Shown: positions 24,445 through 32,947 of the stretch, in pieces
Position numbering within the stretch: position 1 is the stretch's first letter
Layout: every line of letters begins with the position of its first letter
NCBI GenBank assembly: GCA_041664345.1
Contig: JBAYKX010000007.1
Location: 62,001 to 126,000, forward strand
DNA from: GWE2-40-63 sp041664345
GTDB taxonomy: Bacteria; Bacteroidota; Bacteroidia; Bacteroidales; SZUA-534
Reading direction: 5' to 3'
Length of the DNA stretch: 64,000 nucleotides
The notes under the pieces: model-generated
What the model saw: only the letters and a program-made list of their open reading frames with translations
Told to the model about the DNA's origin: nothing
Databases searched by the model: none
Translations under genes and position numbers: made by a program

Positions 24445-25414
24445 TTTTAATAAGCTTTTTTAATAAGTGTTTTGAATTGCAATGTTTGGCCCAACCTATG
24501 TAGGAGCAAATCCTTTTCTTGTACTCTTTGGGTTCGATGCTCTTTTTATCGAGCTTGGCAACCCGCCTGCAAAACCGTTGTTTTATTGATTTTCGCATCA
24601 GGATGTGGGTATGAAAGAATACATAGCCAACAAAATCGATTCCACGGGCATCAACCGGAAATACCTGGTAATTGTGCTTTAATTCAAGGTTGAGTTTGCT
24701 TTGCATGTATTCGGTTATTTCGGCCAATAAAGTGTGCAAAGAAGGCTTAGTTGCTGATAAGATAACCATATCGTCGGCATACCGGTAGTAGTATTTAACT
24801 CCTTTTTCTTCCTTCAACCAATGGTCGAAATACGACAGGTACAGATTTGCAAAGAACTGGCTTAAATAGTTACCAATGGGAACGCCTTCAGCCGAGTCAA
24901 TTATTTCATCGAGCAGTACCAGGAGCTGTTTATCCTTAATCTTTTTTCGTACTATTTGCTTTAATATGCTGTGGTCGATTGTTGGATAGAACTTCCGTAC
25001 ATCCATTTTTAGGCAATACCGGGTATTTTCAACATCGTTTAAATCTCTTTTAAGGTGCTTTAATACCCCATGTATGCCACGGCCTTTTATGCAGGAATAG
25101 GTATCGGCGGTAAAAACAGAAACCCACAAATCTTCCAAAACATTCATAATGGCATGATGCACCACCCGGTCGCGGAACGGTAAACGGTAAACTATCCGTT
25201 CTTTGGGTTCGTAAATCTTAAAAATGCTGTATTCCGAAGTCTTGTAGGTTCCCGCCATTAATTCAAGGTTTAGCCGGTTCAGGTTCTCATCGAGGTGCTT
25301 TTCGAATAGTTTAACACCGTAGGTATTTACCTTGCCTTTCCGTGCTTTACCGTATGCCAGTTGAAGGTTTTCAATACTGCAGATAATACCGAACAAATTT
25401 CCTTTTCTTTTCAT
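24428..25414 (-). CDS. DGR-type reverse transcriptase
   Basis: 328 residues. RT motifs in order: YRLPFRDRVVHHAI (~76-89), LKMDVRKFYPTID (135-147), VPIGNYLSQFFANLY (178-192), YRYADDMVIL (210-219, catalytic YADD), then FVGYVFF. IGNYLSQ is the (I/L/V)GxxxSQ signature of DGR enzymes, set apart from group II intron RTs; no maturase or endonuclease domain follows. It copies the template repeat at 25520-25600 with errors at adenines. ATG at 25414 overlaps the frame through the template as ATGA. Confidence 0.92.
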   Translation of the reverse strand: MKRKGNLFGIICSIENLQLAYGKARKGKVNTYGVKLFEKHLDENLNRLNLELMAGTYKTSEYSIFKIYEPKERIVYRLPFRDRVVHHAIMNVLEDLWVSVFTADTYSCIKGRGIHGVLKHLKRDLNDVENTRYCLKMDVRKFYPTIDHSILKQIVRKKIKDKQLLVLLDEIIDSAEGVPIGNYLSQFFANLYLSYFDHWLKEEKGVKYYYRYADDMVILSATKPSLHTLLAEITEYMQSKLNLELKHNYQVFPVDARGIDFVGYVFFHTHILMRKSIKQRFCRRVAKLDKKSIEPKEYKKRICSYIGWAKHCNSKHLLKKLIKNEKIL

Positions 25415-25519
25415 TTTTTCTTTGCTTTTCTAATTGGAGCCTTCGCTTGCGCTACCGGCACCTTTTGAAAGGTTGTTTTTTGCCAAGGGGCAAGGTTCCT
25501 GTTTTTGATATCTTTTTTA

Positions 25520-25600
25520 GCATAGGTGAGAGCTGTTACCTGCATTCGCATTCGTATAGTTGTAATTCGTATCGTTGAACACGAAGCCCGAAGAGGACAA
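25520..25600 (-). repeat. DGR template repeat (TR)
   Basis: 81 bp matching the variable repeat at 25703-25783 in the same orientation. On the coding strand it holds 21 adenines, many in AAC/AAT codons, all in the last 57 bases; the first 24 bases (TTGTCCTCTTCGGGCTTCGT and onward) have none. It lies 27 bp past the target gene stop and about 105 bp before the RT start. Confidence 0.93.
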
Positions 25601-25627
25601 CCCTCAAAAACAAGCAACCTATTTTTT

Positions 25628-26101
25628 TTATTTACTCAGGATATCGTTCCAGATATCGATAAAATGCTTGCCCGCGTACGTGGCCAGTTCTTCGCTTGCA
25701 AAGCAAAGGCGAGAGCCGTAACCCGCAGTCGCAGCCGTACAGCGGTAAGCCGCATCGCGGAACACGAAGCCCGAAGAGGACAAATCGAACCATGGTACCC
25801 ATTTTTTTTGATTGGGGTTGTTCCAGTCAATAACCTTATCTTCATTTAATGCCTTGGTAATTGTTTTAATTTTTCGGTAATTGATTTCGTCATCGGTAAA
25901 GCCCATTTCCTTTAATTCATCGTCATCCATGGGGCTTTCTCCGAGCTCGGCACAGGCATCGGCGTAGGTTTTAATTCTATCGGTAATTTTACCGTTGAAA
26001 AACTCTTTGCCAAATGAATCTTCTAGAGTTGCTTTGAACTCCGGAGAGGCATCTTTGTACAACTTTCTCGCTGTTTTTTCTTCAATTTGTAGTGTTCTCA
26101 T
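25628..26101 (-). CDS. DGR target protein with C-terminal variable region
   Basis: 157 residues from ATG at 26101 (MRTLQIEEKTARKLYKDASP); an extension to 26215 is unlikely. Residues ~1-90 are helical, of a type common in Bacteroidota mobile elements (EFKATLEDSFGKEFF, ITDRIKTYADAC). Residues ~100-157 form the variable domain, WVPWFDLSSSGFVFRD then RLCFASEELATYAGKHF, probably C-type-lectin-like. Relative to the template, ten residues differ (115, 117, 118, 120, 121, 123, 125, 128, 129, 131). No signal peptide or fibre repeats: it seems cytoplasmic. The ligand is unknown. Confidence 0.85.
   Translation of the reverse strand: MRTLQIEEKTARKLYKDASPEFKATLEDSFGKEFFNGKITDRIKTYADACAELGESPMDDDELKEMGFTDDEINYRKIKTITKALNEDKVIDWNNPNQKKWVPWFDLSSSGFVFRDAAYRCTAATAGYGSRLCFASEELATYAGKHFIDIWNDILSK
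25703..25783 (-). repeat. DGR variable repeat (VR)
   Basis: 81 bp inside the target gene. It differs from the template at 16 positions, all 16 at template adenines (to G 9, C 5, T 2); the 60 non-adenine positions are identical. A GCTTTGCAAGC dyad follows at its 3' end on the coding strand, and a GATATC pair is near the gene end, either of which could serve as the hairpin that promotes retrohoming. Confidence 0.93.
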
Positions 26102-26135
26102 TTTTACTGGTTTTATTATTTGAATTTTTATAAGA

Positions 26136-26333
26136 TTATTCGCAGCTCTGGCAAACGACATTGCCCTGAAGGGGTAACTGGCGGTACCAATTCTGTTCAA
26201 ATATGGTATTCCCACAGTTGGGGCACTTCCAAGTTTGCCGTATCTGTTGCATTTGGATATTCATCCGTTCGCGCAGAACTTTCTTGATAGAGTTTCGACG
26301 GATAATTTTGCGTGTGCTGGCAGTTATTGTCAT
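26136..26333 (-). CDS. small zinc-ribbon protein
   Basis: 65 residues, basic N-terminus (ASTRKIIRRNSIKKVLRERM) and a C-terminal zinc ribbon WKCPNCGNTIFEQN...VVCQSCE. Four cysteines would bind one zinc ion. It overlaps the frame of the next gene upstream by up to 137 bp, so one of the two is shorter or not expressed; the clear metal site makes this frame the better one. Likely a nucleic-acid-binding accessory protein. Confidence 0.6.
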   Translation of the reverse strand: MTITASTRKIIRRNSIKKVLRERMNIQMQQIRQTWKCPNCGNTIFEQNWYRQLPLQGNVVCQSCE

Positions 26334-26484
26334 AACAATAGTTTTTTATGATTAGCATTTTTGAATGATAAGCATGGCCTAATTCAACTTCAATTTGCTG
26401 TTTTAATTGAAAATCGATGGTTGGGTATACCCTGCAAAAAGCAAATTCTAGGGTACGGATATGGCTTTCAATAACCGCCAGCAT
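26197..26484 (-). CDS. possible small early gene, 3' part doubtful
   Basis: 95 codons from ATG at 26484 (MLAVIESHIRTLEFAFCRVY), 7 bp after the DUF4406 stop. The first ~45 residues look like genuine helical protein (QLKQQIEVELGHAYHSKM). The rest overlaps the zinc-ribbon gene in another frame and has odd composition. A frameshift that originally ended this gene near 26335 is possible. No function assigned. Confidence 0.4.
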   Translation of the reverse strand: MLAVIESHIRTLEFAFCRVYPTIDFQLKQQIEVELGHAYHSKMLIIKNYCYDNNCQHTQNYPSKLYQESSARTDEYPNATDTANLEVPQLWEYHI

Positions 26485-26491
26485 TGATAGG

Positions 26492-26830
26492 CTAGGTTGT
26501 GGAAACATTTTCCACTATTTCGCCATACAAATCGGCATAATCAATTATTCTTTTGTCGTACATAACCGCCCAATCGCGTTCTTGGGCCGCTCCATCGCTA
26601 TCCTTCCAATCGGGTAAGAATAATACTGTGTCGCAATTTCTTAAATGGGGCTTTAAAATGTCCATTGAATCTTGCCAAGGAGTTCCTTGTGGCACAATCT
26701 TCATTGGGTTAATAGGTAGGAATCCAAATTCGGTTAACAGTTCTTCAGTTGCACGGAATTTGTCTAAGCATTTTTGGTAATCTTCGCCGGTAACTTTACC
26801 GGCAATGTAAATTTTTTTACTGGTTTCCAT
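26492..26830 (-). CDS. DUF4406 (nucleoside 2-deoxyribosyltransferase-like) protein
   Basis: 112 residues. KKIYIAGKVTG at the N-terminus, PINPMKIVPQGTPWQDSM, CDTVLFLPDWKDSDGAAQE in the middle. This is the pattern of the DUF4406 group, related to nucleoside deoxyribosyltransferases: YIAG at the base-binding loop and DGAxxE with the catalytic Glu. Such phage proteins may remodel nucleotides. Length is normal. The fold is likely; the substrate is unknown. Confidence 0.8.
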   Translation of the reverse strand: METSKKIYIAGKVTGEDYQKCLDKFRATEELLTEFGFLPINPMKIVPQGTPWQDSMDILKPHLRNCDTVLFLPDWKDSDGAAQERDWAVMYDKRIIDYADLYGEIVENVSTT

Positions 26831-26864
26831 AGAAGTGATTTTTGAGACTCTGGGGAGAGCACGT

Positions 26865-27407
26865 TTACATTAGTTTATTTTTGTATGCCCAATTCACTAA
26901 ATCGGACTTGGCATGAATATTCAATTTTTTGAAAATACGCTGACGGTGGTTGCGCACAGTATTTGGCGAAATAAAAAGACGTTCTCCAACCTCTTCAACA
27001 CTTAGTCCAGTGGCATAAAGTATGGCCACATCTTTTTCGCGGTCGCTGATGGTAGTATTTAATTTTGGTTCGCATATTACCTGATAATCTTTGCAAAATA
27101 ACCCTTTCAATGGGCATTCAACCCTTTCAAGGCATAGGTTTCCATCATCATCAATGTCTGGTTCATGGTCGTTTTTTGAGAAGTTGCAACGTAGGAAACG
27201 TGCTACCAACATATATTTACGCTCAGCACCGTTCCAATAGTGCTGCTTTAACCGTTCGTATGCTTCAGGATAATCCTCCTCAATTTTGTCGGTAATTAGG
27301 TTTATCACCTCTTTATCTTCGTTATTGAAGATTCGGAATTCATCTTTAGTTAGGTCGTTAATTACCAAATTACGTCCCGATGGATCCTTAAAAAATTCGA
27401 CTAACAT
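26865..27407 (-). CDS. LuxR/GerE-type transcriptional regulator
   Basis: 180 residues. The C-terminal ~60 form a LuxR-type helix-turn-helix: ISDREKDVAILYATGLSVEE, then RLFISPNTVRNHRQRIFKKL. The N-terminal part has a CPLKGLFCKDY cluster with further cysteine (RCNF), maybe a metal site. There is no receiver or autoinducer domain. It is the second gene of the early operon, overlapping the first by 7 bp, so it could activate early or late genes, possibly at the TGTAATG array. Confidence 0.8.
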   Translation of the reverse strand: MLVEFFKDPSGRNLVINDLTKDEFRIFNNEDKEVINLITDKIEEDYPEAYERLKQHYWNGAERKYMLVARFLRCNFSKNDHEPDIDDDGNLCLERVECPLKGLFCKDYQVICEPKLNTTISDREKDVAILYATGLSVEEVGERLFISPNTVRNHRQRIFKKLNIHAKSDLVNWAYKNKLM

Positions 27408-27631
27408 GGGAACAGTTCTTTAACGGGTCTACCAACTACTTTAGCTATTTGCTCTTTTTCCTGTTCATCAAATTTATTTTCGCGGAGTTTATACCAAAAT
27501 GTCACATCTGGCATTCCGGTAGCTTCAATGCAAGCCTTACGCAATTCGACATGTGGGTTTGATTTCTTAAGTTTTTCAAAAAAATCAGAGAACGAAAGTT
27601 CTTCATTTTTGAAATAGTCTTTAAAGCTCAT
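27401..27631 (-). CDS. small early regulator, Cro-like
   Basis: 76 residues. PHVELRKACIEATGMPDVTF and EKEQIAKVVGRPVKELF give a helix-turn-helix of the lambda-repressor type with its typical C-terminal signature. It is the first leftward gene, divergent from the repressor across a 152-bp control region. This is the position of Cro in lambdoid phages. Overlap with the LuxR-type gene (7 bp) suggests coupled translation. Confidence 0.6.
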   Translation of the reverse strand: MSFKDYFKNEELSFSDFFEKLKKSNPHVELRKACIEATGMPDVTFWYKLRENKFDEQEKEQIAKVVGRPVKELFPC

Positions 27632-27654
27632 TTTGTCAAGGTTTTGTTTAAATG

Positions 27655-27778
27655 ATAAGTTTTATTTATAAATATGCTTTATATTTATAGTACAAGTATA
27701 AAGAAAAAGTTTTAATTACAACTAATGTTTTACAACTTATATTACAATTATTTTTAATAATAATCATATAAAACTTAT
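27655..27778. promoter_or_regulatory. divergent switch region with inverted operator-like repeats
   Basis: ATAAGTTTTAT (27655-27665) and its exact inverse ATAAAACTTAT (27768-27778) sit near each gene start; a partial copy ACAACTTATAT (27732-27742) lies between them. The region is strongly AT-rich. It separates the leftward Cro-like gene and the rightward repressor-like gene, so the sites are probably bound by these two proteins. The rightward ATG is only 5 bp from the last copy. Confidence 0.55.
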
Positions 27779-27783
27779 ATACA

Positions 27784-28170
27784 ATGGATTACAAATTGTT
27801 TGAAGCAATCATAAATAAGGCTGAAAGATCGAAAGGCGAAATTCTTAGAGAATCCGGAATAAGTTATACTGGATTCAACCAGGCAATGGAAAACAAGAGT
27901 GTAAAAGTTTCATTCTTAGAGAATTTCTGCTTAGTAACCCAAACCCATATTAGCCGCTTTTTTGAAGATTGGTATGTAAACGATAATGAACAACGAATTC
28001 CAACAATAGTTAAAGAATCAGTGGCAAATTATAACAATAGTTACAACCCCGATTTGAAACTTTTGCTACAAGCCAAGGAAGATTTGATTACGGAACAAAG
28101 GCACCGTATAAAGGAATTAACCGAGCTGGTGGAGATGTTCAAGTCGGGTAAAATACAAATAACCCAATAA
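27784..28170 (+). CDS. CI-like repressor candidate
   Basis: 128 residues on the plus strand, alone against the leftward phage genes. GEILRESGISYTGFNQAMEN forms a helix-turn-helix; PTIVKESVANYNN is a linker; the C-terminus is a coiled coil (EDLITEQRHRIKELTELVEM), probably for dimerisation. Similar short HTH-plus-coil proteins are common in Bacteroidota mobile elements. There is no protease or LexA-like domain, so induction would not be by self-cleavage. It probably keeps lysogeny. Confidence 0.65.
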   Translation: MDYKLFEAIINKAERSKGEILRESGISYTGFNQAMENKSVKVSFLENFCLVTQTHISRFFEDWYVNDNEQRIPTIVKESVANYNNSYNPDLKLLLQAKEDLITEQRHRIKELTELVEMFKSGKIQITQ

Positions 28171-28272
28171 TTGAATGATACAAAAACTGATACAAAAAGG
28201 CTTCAATTCGAGTGTTTTGGATGTAAATTCAAAACATAAATAATTGATATTCAATATATATTAAAACAAACA

Positions 28273-28291
28273 CGAATCGTGTCCCCGCTAC
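28273..28291 (+). other. probable attachment site (3' end of a tRNA gene)
   Basis: CGAATCGTGTCCCCGCTAC looks like the T-loop end, T-stem and acceptor of a tRNA (initiator tRNA-Met ends similarly in many Bacteroidota), followed at once by a terminator. No 5' tRNA half precedes it. The phage repressor gene is on the left and host genes are on the right, so this is likely the right att site. The crossover point is not known. Confidence 0.5.
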
Positions 28292-28297
28292 AAAAGA

Positions 28298-28322
28298 AAC
28301 CCGGTAAACAGCCGGGTTTTTT
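28298..28322 (+). terminator. intrinsic terminator
   Basis: AACCCGG (28298-28304) / CCGGGTT (28312-28318) with a 7-base loop, followed by TTTT and more. It follows the tRNA-like end by 6 bp, as for a host tRNA transcript. Confidence 0.85.
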
Positions 28323-28347
28323 GTTTTATAAAACTTCCTCTTTTTAT

Positions 28348-28476
28348 TCATATCTGTACCAACCTAACCATCTCTACAATCTTATTCAAGAAATCAATCT
28401 TTTCGTTCGGTAATATATGTAGTTGGGGATTGCGGGTTGTGAACTTTGTTGTCCGCACGGAAACCCCAATTGACAT
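28348..28476 (-). CDS. short ORF at the phage-host junction, doubtful
   Basis: 42 codons, MSIGVSVRTTKFTTRNPQLH then a helical end (KIDFLNKIVEMVRLVQI). The end looks like the C-terminus of a real protein, so it may be a gene remnant. An imperfect inverted repeat (28414-28428 with 28464-28479) lies inside. No function is assigned. Confidence 0.25.
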   Translation of the reverse strand: MSIGVSVRTTKFTTRNPQLHILPNEKIDFLNKIVEMVRLVQI

Positions 28477-28491
28477 ATAGGTTTTATTAAC

Positions 28492-29097
28492 TTATAAATC
28501 GTTCAATGATTTTCCAACAACTTGTGTATAAATAATTTTTTCATTTTCATTTAGTCCAATCAGCTTGTGTAATTTTTCTCTGTCAACTAATCCAAGTATT
28601 ACTGTACTTAAATTGGATGCGGCACAATACAAGTAAACATTTTGACTTATAAAACCTGTATCGGCTGCTGAAGTAAACCATTTTCGTTCATCATCTTTGA
28701 AATGAAATGTTTTTAGTCTTGTATAATCCGAAACGTAAATCAATCCGACAGGAGCAGAACGCATCATTTTCTGTGACCCAATATTTTCTCTAATATCTTT
28801 ATTGAGAACTCTAATCATTTGATGATTTTTCTCCTGGTAAACGTAAACTCCGTCTGATAGCGCAATATAAACTTTAATCTCCTGTGAGTTACAGGCAGAT
28901 GGAGCAGACCTTCTACTTTTACTTCTGTTTGACTCTATATGCGTAATTCCACAAGCAGCCCACAATAAATTTGAAATTTCTTGCATTGAAAGCTCTGAAT
29001 CTTGCCATTTTCTATTTGTCCGACGTTTTTCGATCGCTTTCATTAATGGGAAATCAAGATCTTTTTGAGGCTCTGGAAGTTTGATAAAATCTGTCAT
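28492..29097 (-). CDS. SagB-type nitroreductase family protein
   Basis: 201 residues from ATG at 29097 (MTDFIKLPEPQKDLDFPLMK). KAIEKRRTNRKWQDSELSM, SNLLWAACGIT, RRSAPSACNSQEIKVY and the end LGLVDREKLHKLIGL match the FMN-binding nitroreductase / SagB-ThcOx superfamily. Such enzymes oxidise or reduce small substrates with FMN. It stands alone, on the host side of the junction, convergent with the phage end. Base use is more AT-rich than in the genes that follow. Substrate unknown. Confidence 0.8.
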   Translation of the reverse strand: MTDFIKLPEPQKDLDFPLMKAIEKRRTNRKWQDSELSMQEISNLLWAACGITHIESNRSKSRRSAPSACNSQEIKVYIALSDGVYVYQEKNHQMIRVLNKDIRENIGSQKMMRSAPVGLIYVSDYTRLKTFHFKDDERKWFTSAADTGFISQNVYLYCAASNLSTVILGLVDREKLHKLIGLNENEKIIYTQVVGKSLNDL

Positions 29098-29278
29098 AAT
29101 ATTTTCAATTGCAGGTCGAAACAAAGCTATATCGTTTTAAAATGTTTCTCATTAGCAATCAAAGTCAATTTTAAAACAAATTTTAAATTTTATCTGATTT
29201 ACGGTGTCTTTCAATTTTCTGCTAACATCGGTATAGTAGGACGTAAATTATTCAATTCTAAACACCTTAAAATTTTGA

Positions 29279-29311
29279 TTGGCAGAATAGTGGCAAACTT
29301 TTTTATCTTTG
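29279..29311 (+). promoter_or_regulatory. candidate promoter for the M23-dxr-rseP operon
   Basis: TATCTTTG at 29304-29311 fits the Bacteroidota -7 element TAnnTTTG, 19 bp before the ATG at 29331. A TTG at 29279-29281 lies 22 bp upstream, slightly long for the -33 element. Confidence 0.5.
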
Positions 29312-29330
29312 CACGATTAAATAATTTTTG

Positions 29331-30200
29331 ATGGAAAAATTTGCCGGCCTTAAAAATTTTATTCAGAAAATGCAAGACCGCTATCGTTTGGTGATACTGA
29401 ATGAAAGCACTTTAGAAGACGTTTGGTACACGGTTCTTACCCGGATGAATTTAATAGCATGGATGGGTCTAATTGGAATTGTGCTGGTTTCTTTAGGAAT
29501 TGTGCTGGTCTCATTTACTCCTTTACGGGAATACATTCCGGGTTATCCGGATGGAAATATCCGCTGGCTTTACATGAAAAACACACTAATGGTTGATTCG
29601 CTCGAACATCAAATTAAAATGCGCGACAACTATATTGCCAACATTCAGAATATTCTAAAAGGGGAGGAAACATTGCCCCATTACAGAACTTCTGATTCTG
29701 TTAAGGCTCTCCGACCTATAAATAACAACGCTCAAAAATTCGATTCTGTTTTAGAAAATCAGATTGTTGAGGAAGAGCGCTACAACGTGAAATCGAGTAA
29801 TACCCCAGTTGAAAGGAGAATTGAGATTAATAAACTTCACTTTTATTGCCCGCTTAAAGGAGCACTTACCAATGAATTTAATGCAGCAGGAACCCATTAT
29901 GGAATTGATATCGTATCGAACCTAAATGAACCCATTTTAAGCGTTCTGGATGGAACTGTTATATTTGCCGGTTGGACTTTGGAAGCTGGATATGTTATAG
30001 AAATTCAGCACCGCAACGATTTGATTTCGTTTTACAAACACAATAGCCAACTGCTTAAAGTAATTGGCGATAGAGTTCAGGCCGGAGAAGCGATTGCAAT
30101 TATTGGTAATACCGGAGAATATACCACCGGACCTCACCTCCATTTTGAAATTTGGCATGGTGGTAAACCACTTAACCCCCGTGATTATATTGTTTTTTAA
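29331..30200 (+). CDS. M23 family metallopeptidase, membrane-anchored
   Basis: 289 residues from ATG at 29331. A membrane helix at ~45-65 (MGLIGIVLVSLGIVLVSF) anchors it, followed by a spacer and a C-terminal LytM domain: HYGIDIV (HxxxD), HNSQLLKVIGDRVQAGEAI, TGPHLHFEIWHGG (HxH). These residues bind zinc in peptidoglycan endopeptidases. It lies 3 bp upstream of dxr, so it is co-transcribed. It probably acts on cell-wall peptides in the periplasm, or regulates another hydrolase. Confidence 0.85.
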   Translation: MEKFAGLKNFIQKMQDRYRLVILNESTLEDVWYTVLTRMNLIAWMGLIGIVLVSLGIVLVSFTPLREYIPGYPDGNIRWLYMKNTLMVDSLEHQIKMRDNYIANIQNILKGEETLPHYRTSDSVKALRPINNNAQKFDSVLENQIVEEERYNVKSSNTPVERRIEINKLHFYCPLKGALTNEFNAAGTHYGIDIVSNLNEPILSVLDGTVIFAGWTLEAGYVIEIQHRNDLISFYKHNSQLLKVIGDRVQAGEAIAIIGNTGEYTTGPHLHFEIWHGGKPLNPRDYIVF

Positions 30201-30203
30201 TAC

Positions 30204-31361
<1,158 letters not shown>

Positions 31362-31379
31362 AACAGAAATAAATAAAGA

Positions 31380-32708
31380 ATGGAAATAGTTATAAAAGTA
31401 TCACAGTTATTGTTGAGCTTGTCTATCCTTGTGATTGTTCACGAATTTGGACATTTCTTTTTTGCAAAGCTTTTTAAAACGCGGGTTGAGAAATTTTACC
31501 TTTTCTTCGATCCCTGGTTTTCGTTATTCAAATTTAAAAAAGGTGATACCGAATACGGAATTGGGTGGCTGCCATTGGGTGGTTATGTTAAAATTGCCGG
31601 AATGATTGATGAAAGTATGGATAAGGAGCAAATGAAACTGCCTCCAAAACCTGATGAATTCCGCTCAAAAACCAAAGGACAACGATTATTGATAATGGTG
31701 GGTGGGGTTGTTTTTAACCTGCTTTTAGCCGTTCTTATTTATGCTGCGGTTTTAAAAACCTGGGGAGAAGAATACCTTCCGGTGGAAAACATGAAATACG
31801 GCATTGTTTGCGATAGTGCAGCCTTGGATATTGGCCTGAAAAACGGAGATAAGCTAATTAGCATCGACCATAACACCATCGATAAATCGACCGGGATTGT
31901 TGCCTATATTCTATTGAATGAAGCCAAAACCATTCAAGTGGAGCGAAACGGTGAACCAATAGAGGTAAACATCCCTACGGAATTGGTTCCCCGGCTTATT
32001 AAAGGGGAGCCGTTTATTATGCCCCGGTTTCCTTTTTATATTGCCGATTTTGCTAAAGAATCGGCTGGAAAAGAGGTGGGCTTGCAAGTAGGCGATCAGA
32101 TTTTAGGTATCGATACCATCCCAACCCTATATTTTGACCAGTTCAAAACAGCCATTAAGGATTTCAAAAACAAAAAAACCACCGTGACTTATGCCCGTGG
32201 AACCGATACCGTCACCACAGCAATAACAATCCCCGAAAGTGGTTTGCTTGGTGTAGCTCCGGAATTTATAAAGGTTTTTGAACTCAAAAAAATTGAATAT
32301 AACTTTATAGAAGCCATTCCCGCAGGAATAAAAAAATCAATCAAGGTTGGACAGGATTATTTGAAACAGTTTAAACTGCTTTTTAATCCTGATACAAAGG
32401 CTTACGAGTCCTTGGGCGGTTTTATATCCATTGGCAAAATCTTTCCTTCGGAATGGGATTGGCAGTCGTTTTGGAACCTTACAGGATTTCTGAGCATTAT
32501 GTTGGCTATACTTAATATTTTACCCATTCCAGCGTTGGATGGCGGCCACGTAATGTTTGTGTTATACGAAGTAGTAACACGTCGCAAACCGAGCGAAAAG
32601 TTTATGGAATATGCTCAAATGGTTGGCATTTTCTTGTTACTTGCCTTATTGCTCTTTGCAAACGGAAACGATATTTTTAAAGAAGTAACTAAGTTTTTAC
32701 ATAAGTAA
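31380..32708 (+). CDS. rseP: RIP site-2 metalloprotease RseP
   Basis: 442 residues. IVHEFGHFFFAKLF holds the HExxH zinc site in the first membrane helix; LPIPALDGGHV near residue 385 supplies the metal-binding Asp. Two PDZ regions lie between (around 130-200 and 210-290). It cuts transmembrane substrates such as anti-sigma factors. It is directly downstream of dxr and followed by a terminator. Confidence 0.95.
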   Translation: MEIVIKVSQLLLSLSILVIVHEFGHFFFAKLFKTRVEKFYLFFDPWFSLFKFKKGDTEYGIGWLPLGGYVKIAGMIDESMDKEQMKLPPKPDEFRSKTKGQRLLIMVGGVVFNLLLAVLIYAAVLKTWGEEYLPVENMKYGIVCDSAALDIGLKNGDKLISIDHNTIDKSTGIVAYILLNEAKTIQVERNGEPIEVNIPTELVPRLIKGEPFIMPRFPFYIADFAKESAGKEVGLQVGDQILGIDTIPTLYFDQFKTAIKDFKNKKTTVTYARGTDTVTTAITIPESGLLGVAPEFIKVFELKKIEYNFIEAIPAGIKKSIKVGQDYLKQFKLLFNPDTKAYESLGGFISIGKIFPSEWDWQSFWNLTGFLSIMLAILNILPIPALDGGHVMFVLYEVVTRRKPSEKFMEYAQMVGIFLLLALLLFANGNDIFKEVTKFLHK

Positions 32709-32792
32709 AAAACAGGTCGTCGATTTATTGCATGCTGCTGGTTATAACTAGCAGTAATACATCTCCTTTTAGTATATTGCATTAGAATTAAA

Positions 32793-32825
32793 CGAACCAT
32801 TGGCGCTGCCAATGGTTCGTTTTTT
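32793..32825 (+). terminator. strong intrinsic terminator
   Basis: CGAACCATTGGC (32793-32804) / GCCAATGGTTCG (32808-32819), a 12-bp perfect stem with a 3-base loop, then TTTTTT. It ends the M23-dxr-rseP operon. Confidence 0.92.
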
Positions 32826-32947
32826 ATTGGCATTATCTGAACGCTTCCGGCTTTCTGATTTATTCTCTGTTTGATAGTTATCAATTATCTTATAAAAAAT
32901 GAAGAAACGACTTGATAAAAAATTATCTTTGAAAAAACAGACTTCAG

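Noticed and set aside
24428..25414. Group II intron or retron reverse transcriptase
   Set aside because: No maturase/HNH domain, no intron RNA ends, no msr-msd; the SQ signature and TR/VR pair fit only a DGR.
25526..25849. Plus-strand ORF through both repeats
   Set aside because: It is the antisense of the DGR repeats, with Arg/Ala/Val-rich composition; the minus-strand genes explain the region.
1..28170. Mu-like transposable phage (many Bacteroidota DGR phages are of this kind)
   Set aside because: No DDE transposase or MuB ATPase is present; the primase-helicase and tRNA-end junction suggest an integrating phage.
28492..29097. Nitroreductase as phage cargo
   Set aside because: It lies outside the tRNA-end junction and terminator; host origin is simpler, though its AT-rich composition leaves some doubt.
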